This document shows positions 19,004 through 27,728 of a DNA stretch of 64,000 nucleotides, in pieces. The stretch covers positions 2,643,026-2,707,025 of the forward strand of contig NZ_CP113797.1 of assembly GCF_026802175.1 (NCBI RefSeq). The letters are read 5' to 3'. The notes under the pieces were generated by a model that was not told the origin of the DNA, did no database searches, and saw nothing but the letters and a program-made list of their open reading frames with translations. Every line of letters begins with the position of its first letter. Position 1 is the first letter of the stretch. The position numbers were made by a program, and so were the translations under genes. The DNA is from Thermocoleostomius sinensis A174. GTDB taxonomy: Bacteria; Cyanobacteriota; Cyanobacteriia; Elainellales; Elainellaceae.

Positions 19004-19528
19004 TTAACGAGTAGTGATTGCCTCATCACTCATCGCATGTCTAGATGAAGGGGTTGCGCCTTGAACCGCTAGCACAGGACAGGCGGCATGGTGCATGACA
19101 TAGTTGCTGACACTGCCCATCAGCCACTCGTTCAGTCCAGAGTGGCCGCGACGACCCAACACAATTAAGTCTGCCTGCCAATCTTGTGCAACCTGACAAA
19201 TCAACGGCCCTGGGTTGCCAATATTTTGAGTAAATTCGGTTGGTATGCCCAAGCTGGTTGCTTGAGTGGCTAACGATCGTAAACGCTCTAGCCCCCGTCG
19301 TTCAGCAGCTTCCCACTGTTCTCGGTATTGCTCTATGACTGCATCGGTAACGATCGGATAGTAATAAGGAATCAAGGTTGGAACCACCGGCCCTGCTTGT
19401 CCATTTGACGAAAGCACATGCAGCAGCAACAAGGCAGCCTTGCTCTGTTTAGCTAGATCTAGCGCTTCGTTAAATGCCTGTTCACTAATTGGCGAATCAT
19501 CCACCGCAACAAGAATTCTTTGAAACAT
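19004..19528 (-). CDS. Universal stress protein, UspA family
   Basis: A 174-residue single-domain Usp. It begins RILVAVDDSPISEQAFNEAL, with the conserved Asp of the nucleotide pocket. The ATP-binding loop is complete: GRRGHSGLNEWLMGSVSNYV followed by HAACPVLAVQ (G-2x-G-9x-G-S pattern). It is therefore probably an ATP-binding type Usp. The C-terminal ~20 residues are polar and variable. It is convergent with the AttH gene and divergent from the CPBP protease gene, so likely monocistronic. Confidence 0.93.
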   Translation of the reverse strand: MFQRILVAVDDSPISEQAFNEALDLAKQSKAALLLLHVLSSNGQAGPVVPTLIPYYYPIVTDAVIEQYREQWEAAERRGLERLRSLATQATSLGIPTEFTQNIGNPGPLICQVAQDWQADLIVLGRRGHSGLNEWLMGSVSNYVMHHAACPVLAVQGATPSSRHAMSDEAITTR

Positions 19529-19582
19529 CGCTTTTCTCCTGCTGAATGGGTTTCTGTAGCGCTACTCCCCACTCATTTGATT

Positions 19583-20251
19583 ATGAAAGAACAATCTGAG
19601 AAACTTGTGAAGAGACCGATCGCAGGCGATATCGTTAAAATCGGAGAAACTACGTCTTTCTTTCCCACCGTGCCTGAACAGACTCCACCCAACCCCAACA
19701 TTGAACCGCTGACCCGTACCCAAATTTTGATTGCCATGGGTGCCACCGCAGTGGTTTTGCTCATTGCGGCGCGGTTATGGCTATTGTTTGATCCCTCTAT
19801 TACTCTGCTGCCCTTATTGTGGTCGTTCCCAACGCTACTTTTAGGGCTGGGGCTGGGTGTGGCCATTAGTCTCGCCAGTTCTGCCATTTACCAAGTATGG
19901 CCGGCCTATCGCAAGAGCGCGGATTTTTATCTGCAACTCGTCATTAAACCACTGGCATTACCGGATTTGATTTGGTTGGGGCTGTTGCCCGGTATGAGCG
20001 AAGAACTGTTGTTTCGAGGGGTGATGCTGCCTGCCATTGGGCTAACTTGGTTTGGACTGGGAATTTCAAGTGTTTGTTTTGGAGTGCTGCATTTTAGTGG
20101 ATCGCAACATTGGTCTTATGTAGTGTGGGCGACGGTCATCGGACTAGTGCTAGGAATCAGTGCTATGACAACCGGAAATCTATTGGTGCCCATTCTGGCA
20201 CACATTACTACCAATCTGCTTTCCAGCTATATCTGGAAGTTCAGCAACTAA
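19583..20251 (+). CDS. CPBP-family intramembrane metalloprotease (Abi-like)
   Basis: A 222-residue membrane protein with the CPBP/Rce1-like glutamic protease motifs: EELLFRG with Glu140-Glu141 and Arg145, FGVLHF with His170, and the third motif HITTN with His207. There are about six hydrophobic segments after a ~45-residue cytoplasmic N-terminus. In cyanobacteria such proteins are common and mostly uncharacterised; prenyl-protein processing or bacteriocin immunity are family precedents only. The ATG at 19583 is taken because the longer frame (19520) would overlap the start of the divergent stress-protein gene. Confidence 0.88.
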   Translation: MKEQSEKLVKRPIAGDIVKIGETTSFFPTVPEQTPPNPNIEPLTRTQILIAMGATAVVLLIAARLWLLFDPSITLLPLLWSFPTLLLGLGLGVAISLASSAIYQVWPAYRKSADFYLQLVIKPLALPDLIWLGLLPGMSEELLFRGVMLPAIGLTWFGLGISSVCFGVLHFSGSQHWSYVVWATVIGLVLGISAMTTGNLLVPILAHITTNLLSSYIWKFSN

Positions 20252-20286
20252 ACAGTTTTAGGCTCTGCCTCGGTGTTCCTCAATGG

Positions 20287-20505
20287 CTAGGGGCCAATTC
20301 GTCGGATACATCCTTCTTCGATTGCCTCCCGCAAAATCGTTAACAATGTGCGATCGTAGTCAGAAAGATGGCGCTGAGTCTCCCACTGTTTGATTTGTAA
20401 TTCTAGTCCTGGCGAAAGCTCGCCCAACTCCAACGCCGTTCGGATGCAGCATTCTAAGGAAGTAACGTTGGATTGAGAGGAACTCATTAACGAAGTGGAG
20501 ACCAT
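20287..20505 (-). CDS. Small conserved cyanobacterial-type protein
   Basis: 72 residues, acidic and mostly helical, with LECCIRTALELGELSPGLELQIKQW in the middle (long helix with ELG-ELSP turn) and a C-terminal REAIEEGCIRRI. This pattern is typical of small cyanobacterial proteins of unknown function. The gene is convergent with the CPBP protease gene, with 35 bases between them. The start could also be the internal ATG seven codons on. No domain assignment is possible. Confidence 0.6.
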   Translation of the reverse strand: MVSTSLMSSSQSNVTSLECCIRTALELGELSPGLELQIKQWETQRHLSDYDRTLLTILREAIEEGCIRRIGP

Positions 20506-20672
20506 GTGGCAAGGAGGAAGAAATGGCGTAACGAGTACAGCTTCAGCGTGAAATTTGCCTATTCCTGAAAATAAATGAATTTTCGATTGACGGTGGTTAT
20601 AGGCAATACAGCAATTGAAAGTACCCCCAGGTAAGACCCTTCAAGTAGAAGACAAGTAGGAGACCAGCACTC

Positions 20673-21641
20673 ATGGGACTTGGAATTTTAGATCACGGTA
20701 AATGGATTCCTGAACGCGAGCAGGAAGATGACAAAGGGCGGTTTGTGCGACCGTCTACTACCTTTCGCAATTGGATTACGGCAGATGGATCAAGCGGATT
20801 CCAAGCAGAAGCCGATCGATATCACCTTTATGTATCGCTAGCGTGTCCTTGGGCCCATCGCACGCTGATTTTGCGGCAATTAAAAGGGTTAACAGATGCT
20901 ATTTCTATTTCGATTGTTGATCCGGTTATCGATCAAAACAGTTGGGAGTTTTCGGATGCCCCCGGAGCGATTCCCGATTCAGTCAATCATGCCAACTATC
21001 TGTGGGAACTGTATGTGAAAGCTGAACCCGACTATACTGGGCGCGTCACTGTACCAATATTGTGGGATCGACAAACGAATTCGATTGTCAATAATGAATC
21101 TCGTGAAATCATCCGCATGTTCGATACCGAATTCACAGACATTGCTACTACCCATCTCGATCTCTATCCGTCAGTGTTGCAATCGCAAATCGATGACACG
21201 ATCGATGCTATTTATCAACCTATTAATAACGGTGTGTATCGGGCGGGGTTTGCCACCACCCAAGATGCCTACGAAGAAGCCGTTACCGAATTGTTCGACG
21301 CGCTTGATCGCTGGGAAACGGTTCTGCAAAATCAACGCTATCTTTGTGGCGATCGCCTCACTGAAGCGGACGTTTGCATGTTTACAACCCTACTACGGTT
21401 TGATCCAGTATATTATCTTCACTTCAAATGCAACTTGCGCCGCATTGTAGACTATCCCAATCTCTGGGGCTACTTGCGCGATATTTACCAGTATCCGGGT
21501 ATCCAGGAGACGTGTAACTTAGAACACATTAAATTGCACTATTACAAAAGCCACCCTAAAGTGAACCCAACCCGGTTAGTGCCCAAAGGTCCAATCCTTG
21601 ATCTGGAGAGTGCCCATGGGCGCGATCGACAATTTGCTTGA
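20673..21641 (+). CDS. Glutathionyl-hydroquinone reductase (Xi-class GST, YqjG/ECM4 type)
   Basis: A 322-residue glutathione-dependent reductase that removes glutathione from glutathionyl-hydroquinones. The catalytic Cys58 is in SLACPWAHRTLILRQL, the hallmark CPWA motif. The GSH-binding loop is VPILWDRQTNSIVNNESREI. The helical C-terminal domain contains the typical NNGVYRAGFATTQDAYEEAV and RYLCGDRLTEADVCMFTTL blocks, ending KVNPTRLVPKGP. The ATG follows AGTAGGAGACCAG, an acceptable ribosome site. It appears monocistronic. Confidence 0.93.
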   Translation: MGLGILDHGKWIPEREQEDDKGRFVRPSTTFRNWITADGSSGFQAEADRYHLYVSLACPWAHRTLILRQLKGLTDAISISIVDPVIDQNSWEFSDAPGAIPDSVNHANYLWELYVKAEPDYTGRVTVPILWDRQTNSIVNNESREIIRMFDTEFTDIATTHLDLYPSVLQSQIDDTIDAIYQPINNGVYRAGFATTQDAYEEAVTELFDALDRWETVLQNQRYLCGDRLTEADVCMFTTLLRFDPVYYLHFKCNLRRIVDYPNLWGYLRDIYQYPGIQETCNLEHIKLHYYKSHPKVNPTRLVPKGPILDLESAHGRDRQFA

Positions 21642-21865
21642 TTACAGATCGCATCACAGGTCGCCTGATCCTGCCTAGTTATTCGGCTGGCTATCGAGTT
21701 TGATTGGCAATATCAATGGAACTTTTTCCCTGAACCCCCATCAACTTATCGATCGCTTTGTTACGGAATTTGTAACTCTTGTGTCATCTTGTTTGCGATC
21801 ACTTCTGGTAACAGTGTAATTGGGTAAAGTGGTAAAAGTGAAGAAAGTCTTAAGCGGAGGGTACC

Positions 21866-22081
21866 ATGAGTCCGATAATGTTGCGGCAATTTTGGTCTCT
21901 GGTGGAGATGACACGGGCCAGTATTCCCCTGACGATGGATGATCCAAGCTTGGCACAGTGGCTTCTGCGTCGAGTACGTTCCGAACGATCGCTCAATAAT
22001 GTTGAAGCAGACATTTTGACTGACTATATTCGGTCGCGATTGCCGTTGATTCGAGATTTAGCTCAAGATCAAGCCTGTTAG
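21866..22081 (+). CDS. Small conserved cyanobacterial-type protein
   Basis: A 71-residue helical protein: an N-terminal FWSLVEMTRASIPLTMDD, then LAQWLLRRVRSERSLNNVEAD and IRSRLPLIRDLAQD. GGAGGG lies 5 bases before the ATG, a strong ribosome-binding site that supports a real gene despite the small size. No domain is known to me; it resembles small cyanobacterial proteins in which a short helical repeat is conserved. It is not operonic with its neighbours as far as can be seen. Confidence 0.65.
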   Translation: MSPIMLRQFWSLVEMTRASIPLTMDDPSLAQWLLRRVRSERSLNNVEADILTDYIRSRLPLIRDLAQDQAC

Positions 22082-22207
22082 CGGTGTGCCTATCTTCCTA
22101 CACCATTGAATCCTACTGGAATTTGGTATCTAGCTCGTTCCTCCATCATCTGGCGATCGCTACGCTTCAAACACTTAACTTTTGGCTCGTTTGGATGAGA
22201 AAGAGTT

Positions 22208-22221
22208 GTAAGCTGTGATAC
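22208..22221 (+). promoter_or_regulatory. NtcA-type binding site upstream of the amino-acid transporter
   Basis: GTA (22208-22210) and TAC (22219-22221) with exactly 8 intervening bases. It lies 248 bases before the binding-protein gene. No good TAN3T element is found about 22 bases downstream, so it may act as a class I site or be fortuitous. Confidence 0.5.
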
Positions 22222-22380
22222 AAAAAGAAAACATAAACCAAGAGAAGGTTGAAAAGGTGAAAAGCGGTGTCGCAGAAAAAGCACGAGGCTTCAGACCTCG
22301 TTTCTAGATTCGGCATTCGATCCTGTCTCGAGAATGATTCACTTGGATGAGCGCCGCTGAGTAACTGCTTCCGTGGAGAT

Positions 22381-22398
22381 GTACAGTGAACTCTGTAC
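22381..22398 (+). promoter_or_regulatory. Perfect palindrome with T-tract in the leader of the amino-acid transporter
   Basis: GTACAG (22381-22386) and CTGTAC (22393-22398) flank TGAACT, followed by GTTTTTC. It could be an operator or a leader terminator/attenuator. A weaker hairpin, ACGAGG/CCTCGT, lies upstream at 22283-22301. Confidence 0.45.
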
Positions 22399-22468
22399 GT
22401 TTTTCAACCCCAATGAATGGTTGTTCTCAAGGTTTGTTTTCTCAGTGCAAGGAGTAAAGACAATAGCT

Positions 22469-23557
22469 ATGCAAAAGAGGGGTTCTTTGTTGCTGGCAGT
22501 GGCACTTTCAGTAGTCACCATATCCGCCTGTAACTCGCCAACAGCATCTAATACAGCGGGTTCGGGGTCTGAAACGACAACCACAGCAACGACAGGTGGC
22601 GCTAGCCGCTTGGATACTGTCAAATCTCGAGGCACGCTTGTCTGTGGCGTTGAAGGCAGTATTCCAGGTTTCAGTTTTGTAGACTCTAGTGGGAACTACT
22701 CTGGGTTAGATGTCGATGTATGCAAAGCGGTTGCTGCTGCTGTCCTTGGCGATGCAGAAAAAGTAGAATATCGCAACTTGGACTCTACCGAGCGCTTTAC
22801 AGCATTATCGGGTGGCGAAGTTGATATGTTATCTCGCAACACCACCTGGACAAGTAGCCGCGATGCCGCTGGTGGTAATGGATTAGAGTTTGCTCCGACT
22901 ACCTTTTTTGATGGTCAGGGCATTATGGTACGGACAGATTCTGGAATTACAGATCTTGAAGGTTTCGAAGGCAAATCCATTTGTGTAGAAACCGGAACCA
23001 CGACCGAATTAAACTTGGCGGACCGAATGCGTGAACTGGGTGTCACCTACAATGAAGTCAAGTTTCAAGATTCCGACGCCACCTATGCTGCGTATGCGGA
23101 AGGCCGATGCGAAGGCGTTACCTCAGACCGATCGCAATTGGCGGCTCGTCGTACGACGTTGCCCAATCCAGATGAGCATGTGCTGCTGGATGTTGTCATG
23201 TCGAAGGAGCCACTGGGCCCTGTCACCACCAACGGCGATTCTCAGTGGTACGATGCTGTCAAATGGGTGACGTTTGGCTTAATCCAGGCAGAAGAGTTTG
23301 GCATCACCCAGGCTAATGTGCAGCAGCAGCTTCAAAGTGAAAACCCAGAGATTCGGCGTTTTCTGGGGGTAGAGGGTGATTTGGGCACGCAGCTAGGGTT
23401 GCCGAACGATTTCATGGTTAAAGTCATCGAAGCGGTGGGCAACTACGGTGAAATCTATGAACGCAATGTCGGTGAAGGCTCGGAACTCAATTTAGAGCGT
23501 GGACAAAACCAACTCTGGACGGAGGGCGGGCTAATGTACTCACCTCCGTTCCGCTAA
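22469..23557 (+). CDS. natF: Amino-acid ABC transporter substrate-binding lipoprotein (NatF/AapJ-like)
   Basis: A 362-residue class 3 periplasmic binding protein of the general amino-acid type (AapJ in rhizobia, NatF in Anabaena). A signal peptide with lipobox-like TISACNS precedes a Ser/Thr-rich linker. The mature domain starts RLDTVKSRGTLVCGVEGSIP with the typical GLDVDVCKAVAAAVLGD, GGEVDMLSRNTTWTSSRD and SICVETGTTTELNL blocks. The ATG at 22469 is chosen because the longer frame from 22373 runs through the palindromic leader and destroys the signal peptide. First gene of the natF-natG-natH-ATPase set. Confidence 0.9.
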   Translation: MQKRGSLLLAVALSVVTISACNSPTASNTAGSGSETTTTATTGGASRLDTVKSRGTLVCGVEGSIPGFSFVDSSGNYSGLDVDVCKAVAAAVLGDAEKVEYRNLDSTERFTALSGGEVDMLSRNTTWTSSRDAAGGNGLEFAPTTFFDGQGIMVRTDSGITDLEGFEGKSICVETGTTTELNLADRMRELGVTYNEVKFQDSDATYAAYAEGRCEGVTSDRSQLAARRTTLPNPDEHVLLDVVMSKEPLGPVTTNGDSQWYDAVKWVTFGLIQAEEFGITQANVQQQLQSENPEIRRFLGVEGDLGTQLGLPNDFMVKVIEAVGNYGEIYERNVGEGSELNLERGQNQLWTEGGLMYSPPFR

Positions 23558-23564
23558 GCCCCGA

Positions 23565-23639
23565 AGGGCAGGTCGCGCTAGAGCATCTTCACCTGTAACG
23601 GCTGCTCATTGCTAATCAGGCCCTGCCAAAACCTGCCCT
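23565..23639 (+). promoter_or_regulatory. Long-range inverted repeat between natF and natG
   Basis: AGGGCAGGT (23565-23573) is perfectly complementary to ACCTGCCCT (23631-23639), starting 8 bases after the natF stop. A large stem-loop here parallels the hairpin after urtA. Confidence 0.5.
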
Positions 23640-23726
23640 AGCAGGAGGCTTAATGTTCGTTCTCATCCTCACTATTTCCGAAGGGCTGCATCCTTCCTCT
23701 TTCATCCTTCATCCATACAACCAGAG

Positions 23727-24914
23727 ATGACCCACGCTAGCGATCGTGAAAAAGTTCCCTTGTGGCGAGACGAACGGTTTTGGCGCATTGCCCTGCAAGT
23801 CATAGTTTTGGTCATTATCGTTGCCATCTTATCCCTACTGATCGGCAATATGAACCAAAGCCTACAGCAACAGGGGCGACAGTTTAATTTTTCCTTCCTG
23901 TTTAACACCGCTAGTTTTAACATTGGAGAGAGCATCATTCCCTACTCGCCCAACGATCGCTACTATTGGGCATTTGTGGTGGGGTTGGTTAACACCCTAC
24001 GCTTGATCCTCGTTGGGTTTGTACTCACGACGATTGTTGGCGTCATTGCCGGCATTGCCAGCTTTTCGGACAACTGGCTGGTACGTAAAATTAGCCAAGT
24101 TTATGTAGAGTTGGTGCGCAACATTCCGCTGCTGCTGCAACTGTTCATGTGGTACTTCGGGGTGTTCTACAGCTTGTCGCGATCGGCCCAACCAGGAGCC
24201 AATCAGCCCCCAAACCAACTCCTCGGTGCTGTCTTCTTCACTCGACAGGGAATTGTGATTCCCTGGCCTGCCAATACGCCAATTTCGTGGATTTCCTTTG
24301 GACTCCTGATCCTGGCAGCGATCGTGGCGCTGTTGCTGTGGCGCTGGCGCATTCAGCTTATGGAAGAACAGGGCGTCTCCGGCAAGCCCCAGTTGATTGC
24401 CCTCGTCGTTTTGGGGATAGCGGCGCTGCTGCTGTTTGTCATAGGGCTGGGATGGCAATTTCCTCAATTAAATGAGTCCAACGCAATCACGGGCGGATTG
24501 CGGTTGTCGTTGGAGTACTCAGCCGTTCTGGCAGGACTGGTGTTCTACACCGGAGCCTTCATTGCTGAAATTGTACGGGCTGGGATTCAAGCCGTTTCTA
24601 GAGGTCAGTGGGAGGCAGCCAAAGCCCTAGGGTTGCAGCAAGGCTTACTAATGCGGCTCGTGGTGTTTCCGCAAGCGCTACGGGTGATTATTCCCTCCCT
24701 CAATAGCCAATACATGAACTTGGCCAAAAACTCTAGCTTGGCGTTGGCGATCGGCTATCCGGACATCTTTTCGTCGGCGGCTACGGCGCTAAACCAATCA
24801 GGGCGGGCTGTGGAAGTGATGCTGTTAATTGCGGCAACGTACTTGGTGATTAATCTCATCATTTCCGTCGTGATGAATACCCTGAATCGCGCGGTTCAAC
24901 TCAAAGAACGCTAA
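23727..24914 (+). CDS. natG: Amino-acid ABC transporter permease (NatG/AapQ-like)
   Basis: A 395-residue permease of the HisMQ/AapQ type for polar and general amino acids. It has an N-terminal helix, a long periplasmic loop, and the conserved YVELVRNIPLLLQLFMWYF. The EAA coupling loop is GQWEAAKALGLQQGLLMRLV with PQALRVIIPSLNSQYMNL. The size (longer than simple GlnP) and the pairing with a second ~400-residue permease are typical of the AapQ/AapM set. It follows natF after about 170 bases of spacer. Confidence 0.9.
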   Translation: MTHASDREKVPLWRDERFWRIALQVIVLVIIVAILSLLIGNMNQSLQQQGRQFNFSFLFNTASFNIGESIIPYSPNDRYYWAFVVGLVNTLRLILVGFVLTTIVGVIAGIASFSDNWLVRKISQVYVELVRNIPLLLQLFMWYFGVFYSLSRSAQPGANQPPNQLLGAVFFTRQGIVIPWPANTPISWISFGLLILAAIVALLLWRWRIQLMEEQGVSGKPQLIALVVLGIAALLLFVIGLGWQFPQLNESNAITGGLRLSLEYSAVLAGLVFYTGAFIAEIVRAGIQAVSRGQWEAAKALGLQQGLLMRLVVFPQALRVIIPSLNSQYMNLAKNSSLALAIGYPDIFSSAATALNQSGRAVEVMLLIAATYLVINLIISVVMNTLNRAVQLKER

Positions 24915-25004
24915 GCCGTTTTTCCTGCCCCCCATGCGGTTTGTATCTTGCAGTGGTGTATCTGTCTCTAATGTCCTGCTTTAATGTTCCTGCGCCCTAC
25001 TCCC

Positions 25005-26219
25005 ATGACCACTACTCATCCTCCTTCTTCTGCCTCTCCTCCGCCTGTAGCTCAGATTGGGCCGGTTGCCTGGTTACGAAAAAACCTGTTCAGCGATTGG
25101 TTTAACAGCCTACTAACGATCGTCATCCTGCTGTTGTTGTTTAATACCCTAACCAGTTTTCTAGGTTGGGCAACGACGGTGGCACAGTGGCAAGTCATTC
25201 CGGCTAACTGGCCACTGTTCTTTGTGGGGCGGTTTCCAGCGGCGCAATACTGGCGTCTCTGGGTTGTATTGGCGCTCATTGCTAGCTTGGCTGGACTTAG
25301 TTGGGGCATTCTGGCACGCAATGCTGCAACCTTATTTACTCGTCCGGTGCTGGCGGCGATCGCCATTGCATCCCTGCTGGCGCTGCTGATGCCCACTCCC
25401 ATCTTCTACCGGCTGCTGATGCTGGGTGTCATTGCCCTCTTGCTGATCGGGGCTTGGGTGGGACGCCGAGTTTCTCGCACCACACCGACCTTGGGCAAAT
25501 GGATTCCACTGGTCTGGTTTCTCTCTTTCTTTGTGGTGCTGTGGCTGATGGCGGGTGGCTTTGGCTTGCCCGCCGTTTCAACCAGTTTATGGGGCGGGCT
25601 GCTGCTGACCATTTTTATGGCGGTGGTCAGCATTGTGCTTTGTTTTCCGTTGGGGGTGCTGCTGGCCTTGGGACGACAGAGTAGTTTGCCTGTGATCCGC
25701 TGGCTTTCGGTACTTTACATTGAGATCATTCGCGGCATTCCCCTGATTGCCATTCTGTTTATTGGACAGAATATGATCCCGCTGTTTTTGCCCCAAGGAG
25801 TGCGGCCGGATAACATCTTGCGGGCTATTATCGGGCTAACAATATTCAGCGCAGCATACTTGGCTGAAAATGTGCGGGGTGGACTGCAAGCTATTCCGCG
25901 CGGTCAAACTGAAGCGGCCAATGCCCTGGGATTGAACCCAATGTTGACTACGGGGCTGATTGTGCTGCCGCAAGCGCTAAAAATTTCGATTCCGGCGATC
26001 GTGGGCCAATTCATTAGCTTGCTGCAAGATACCACGCTATTAGCGATCGTGGGCATTATTGACTTGCTGGGCATTACTCGCGCTATTTTGGCTAACCCGC
26101 AGTTCATTGGGCGCTATTGGGAAGCCTACATTTTCATTGGTGCAATCTACTGGGTGCTGTGCTACGGCATGTCGCTAGGTAGTCGTAGGCTTGAAGAATC
26201 ACTAAACACGGGTCACTAA
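25005..26219 (+). CDS. natH: Amino-acid ABC transporter permease (NatH/AapM-like)
   Basis: A 404-residue inner-membrane permease, partner of NatG. It has several N-terminal helices, then the conserved LYIEIIRGIPLIAILFIGQN and an EAA loop GQTEAANALGLNPMLTTGLI with PQALKISIPAIVGQFISLLQ. The N-terminal 25 residues are Pro/Ser-rich and cytoplasmic. An in-frame ATG at 24984 would add seven residues; neither start has a clear ribosome site, and I prefer 25005 because the bases between them resemble spacer repeats. It is about 90 bases behind natG. Confidence 0.88.
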   Translation: MTTTHPPSSASPPPVAQIGPVAWLRKNLFSDWFNSLLTIVILLLLFNTLTSFLGWATTVAQWQVIPANWPLFFVGRFPAAQYWRLWVVLALIASLAGLSWGILARNAATLFTRPVLAAIAIASLLALLMPTPIFYRLLMLGVIALLLIGAWVGRRVSRTTPTLGKWIPLVWFLSFFVVLWLMAGGFGLPAVSTSLWGGLLLTIFMAVVSIVLCFPLGVLLALGRQSSLPVIRWLSVLYIEIIRGIPLIAILFIGQNMIPLFLPQGVRPDNILRAIIGLTIFSAAYLAENVRGGLQAIPRGQTEAANALGLNPMLTTGLIVLPQALKISIPAIVGQFISLLQDTTLLAIVGIIDLLGITRAILANPQFIGRYWEAYIFIGAIYWVLCYGMSLGSRRLEESLNTGH

Positions 26220-26376
26220 CAGAGCTAAGAAGCTATGATTTTTCCATCAGGTTGTGCGTTTAACTCTAGCCCTCCAACTTAGCACTGGCTGTATTTGAGA
26301 CTTGGCTAGCTTGATACAACGCCTCGATCGGGGTTTACCTACAATCAACCCAATAGGGTTTGTGACTGGATTTTGC

Positions 26377-26420
26377 GGACTAATTTGTGGACTGATTTGT
26401 GGACTGATTTGTGGACTGAC
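26377..26420 (+). repeat. 12-bp tandem repeat just upstream of the transporter ATPase gene
   Basis: The unit GGACTGATTTGT occurs at 26377 (one mismatch), 26389 and 26401, with a partial copy GGACTGAC at 26413. The array ends next to the GGGAG ribosome-binding site (26422-26426) of the ATPase gene. Confidence 0.85.
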
Positions 26421-26434
26421 AGGGAGATAAGCGA

Positions 26435-27220
26435 ATGACCCAATCTCAAACGGATGCTGACATTCTGGCTGCGGCTCAAACTGGCGCGGAAGACATGATT
26501 ATTGCTGAGAACGTAGAAAAGTGGTATGACAACAACTTCCATGTGCTGCGGGGTGTAAGCCTGACGGTAAAAAAGGGCGAGGTTGTGGTCATTATGGGCC
26601 CTTCAGGGTCTGGTAAATCCACGTTCATTCGCACCTTTAATGCCCTAGAAGCCTATCAAAAAGGGCGTATCATCATCGACGGCATTCACCTATCGCACGA
26701 TTTGAAGAATATTGAAACCATTCGGCGGGAGGTGGGGATGGTGTTTCAGCAGTTCAATCTGTTTCCCCACCTGTCAGTATTAAGCAATATTACCCTGGCT
26801 CCCATCTGGGTCCGCCGTTGGACTAAAGCCCGCGCCGAAGAAGTGGCGATGCAACTGCTGGAACGAGTTGGCATTCTGGAACAAGCGCACAAGTTTCCGG
26901 GTCAACTATCTGGCGGGCAACAGCAACGAGTAGCCATTGCCCGGGCATTGGCGATGCAACCCAAAATCATGCTGTTTGATGAACCAACCTCGGCACTTGA
27001 CCCAGAAATGGTGCGGGAGGTATTAGATGTGATGCGATCGCTGGCCAAATCCGGCATGACGATGGTATGTGTTACCCACGAAGTAGGGTTTGCCCGCGAG
27101 GTAGCCGATCGGGTAGTGCTGATGGCCGACGGCGTGTTAGTGGAAGAAGGCACCCCGGAAGCATTCTTCAACACCCCCCAAGAGGAGCGTACCAAGAAGT
27201 TCTTGTCCCAAATCCTTTAG
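26435..27220 (+). CDS. Amino-acid ABC transporter ATPase (GlnQ/AapP/BgtA-like)
   Basis: A 261-residue polar-amino-acid-type ATPase. Walker [15 protein letters not shown]-loop [14 protein letters not shown], signature [15 protein letters not shown], Walker [16 protein letters not shown]-loop [10 protein letters not shown] ~20-residue polar N-terminal tail precedes the core. It completes the natF-natG-natH transporter; in Anabaena the equivalent system uses the ATPase BgtA encoded elsewhere, whereas here the ATPase is adjacent. It is preceded by a 12-bp tandem repeat and a GGGAG site. Confidence 0.93.
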   Translation: MTQSQTDADILAAAQTGAEDMIIAENVEKWYDNNFHVLRGVSLTVKKGEVVVIMGPSGSGKSTFIRTFNALEAYQKGRIIIDGIHLSHDLKNIETIRREVGMVFQQFNLFPHLSVLSNITLAPIWVRRWTKARAEEVAMQLLERVGILEQAHKFPGQLSGGQQQRVAIARALAMQPKIMLFDEPTSALDPEMVREVLDVMRSLAKSGMTMVCVTHEVGFAREVADRVVLMADGVLVEEGTPEAFFNTPQEERTKKFLSQIL

Positions 27221-27302
27221 ATAGGGTTTATCAGTTAGCGAATGAGGCAACCGCCTACAGTCAACGAATTCTTCGAGATCATTCTTCGAGATCTTAGTTG
27301 CC

Positions 27303-27728
27303 CTAAGCAGGTTGTAGCGTGTGCAGAATCTCTCGCAGCAGGTACTCACTAAACGGAGACGTATGCTTCCAGAGAATTTCCTTAGCACGAGGAGTCACGA
27401 GCAAGCCACCCACCGGTAAGCTGCTGAAGTCTTGTCCGGGAATACAACCTTGCCGAATGAGTTGCCGAGCCGCCGCAACCACCGTTCGCCGCCGTAACTC
27501 TGTATAGAATTCCGAATCGTAGTTGTGTAAAGCCCAGCGAAATGCATCTAAGTCGCTATCGGCAAGATGATGGAGCGCAGCGACTAGAATATTGTTCAAA
27601 CTGTTGCGATCGAGGCGCAGGTTGGCTTCTTCCTTGAAGGACTGAATCACTTGTGGATCTTGAGTTTTGAGGATGCTGACAGCCCAGTTTAGATAAAGTT
27701 CAAAATCTGCGATATTGATGTTATCCAT
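27303..27728 (-). CDS. Conserved hypothetical protein
   Basis: A 141-residue acidic, helix-rich soluble protein. Features seen: FELYLNWAVSILKTQDPQVIQ, HHLADSDLDAFRWALHNYDSEF, RRRTVVAAARQLIRQGCIPG, and a C-terminal GLLVTPRAKEILWKHTSPFSEYLL. I do not recognise a domain. The consistent protein-like composition over the whole length and its isolation on the opposite strand support a real gene. It is convergent with the transporter ATPase. Confidence 0.7.
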   Translation of the reverse strand: MDNINIADFELYLNWAVSILKTQDPQVIQSFKEEANLRLDRNSLNNILVAALHHLADSDLDAFRWALHNYDSEFYTELRRRTVVAAARQLIRQGCIPGQDFSSLPVGGLLVTPRAKEILWKHTSPFSEYLLREILHTLQPA

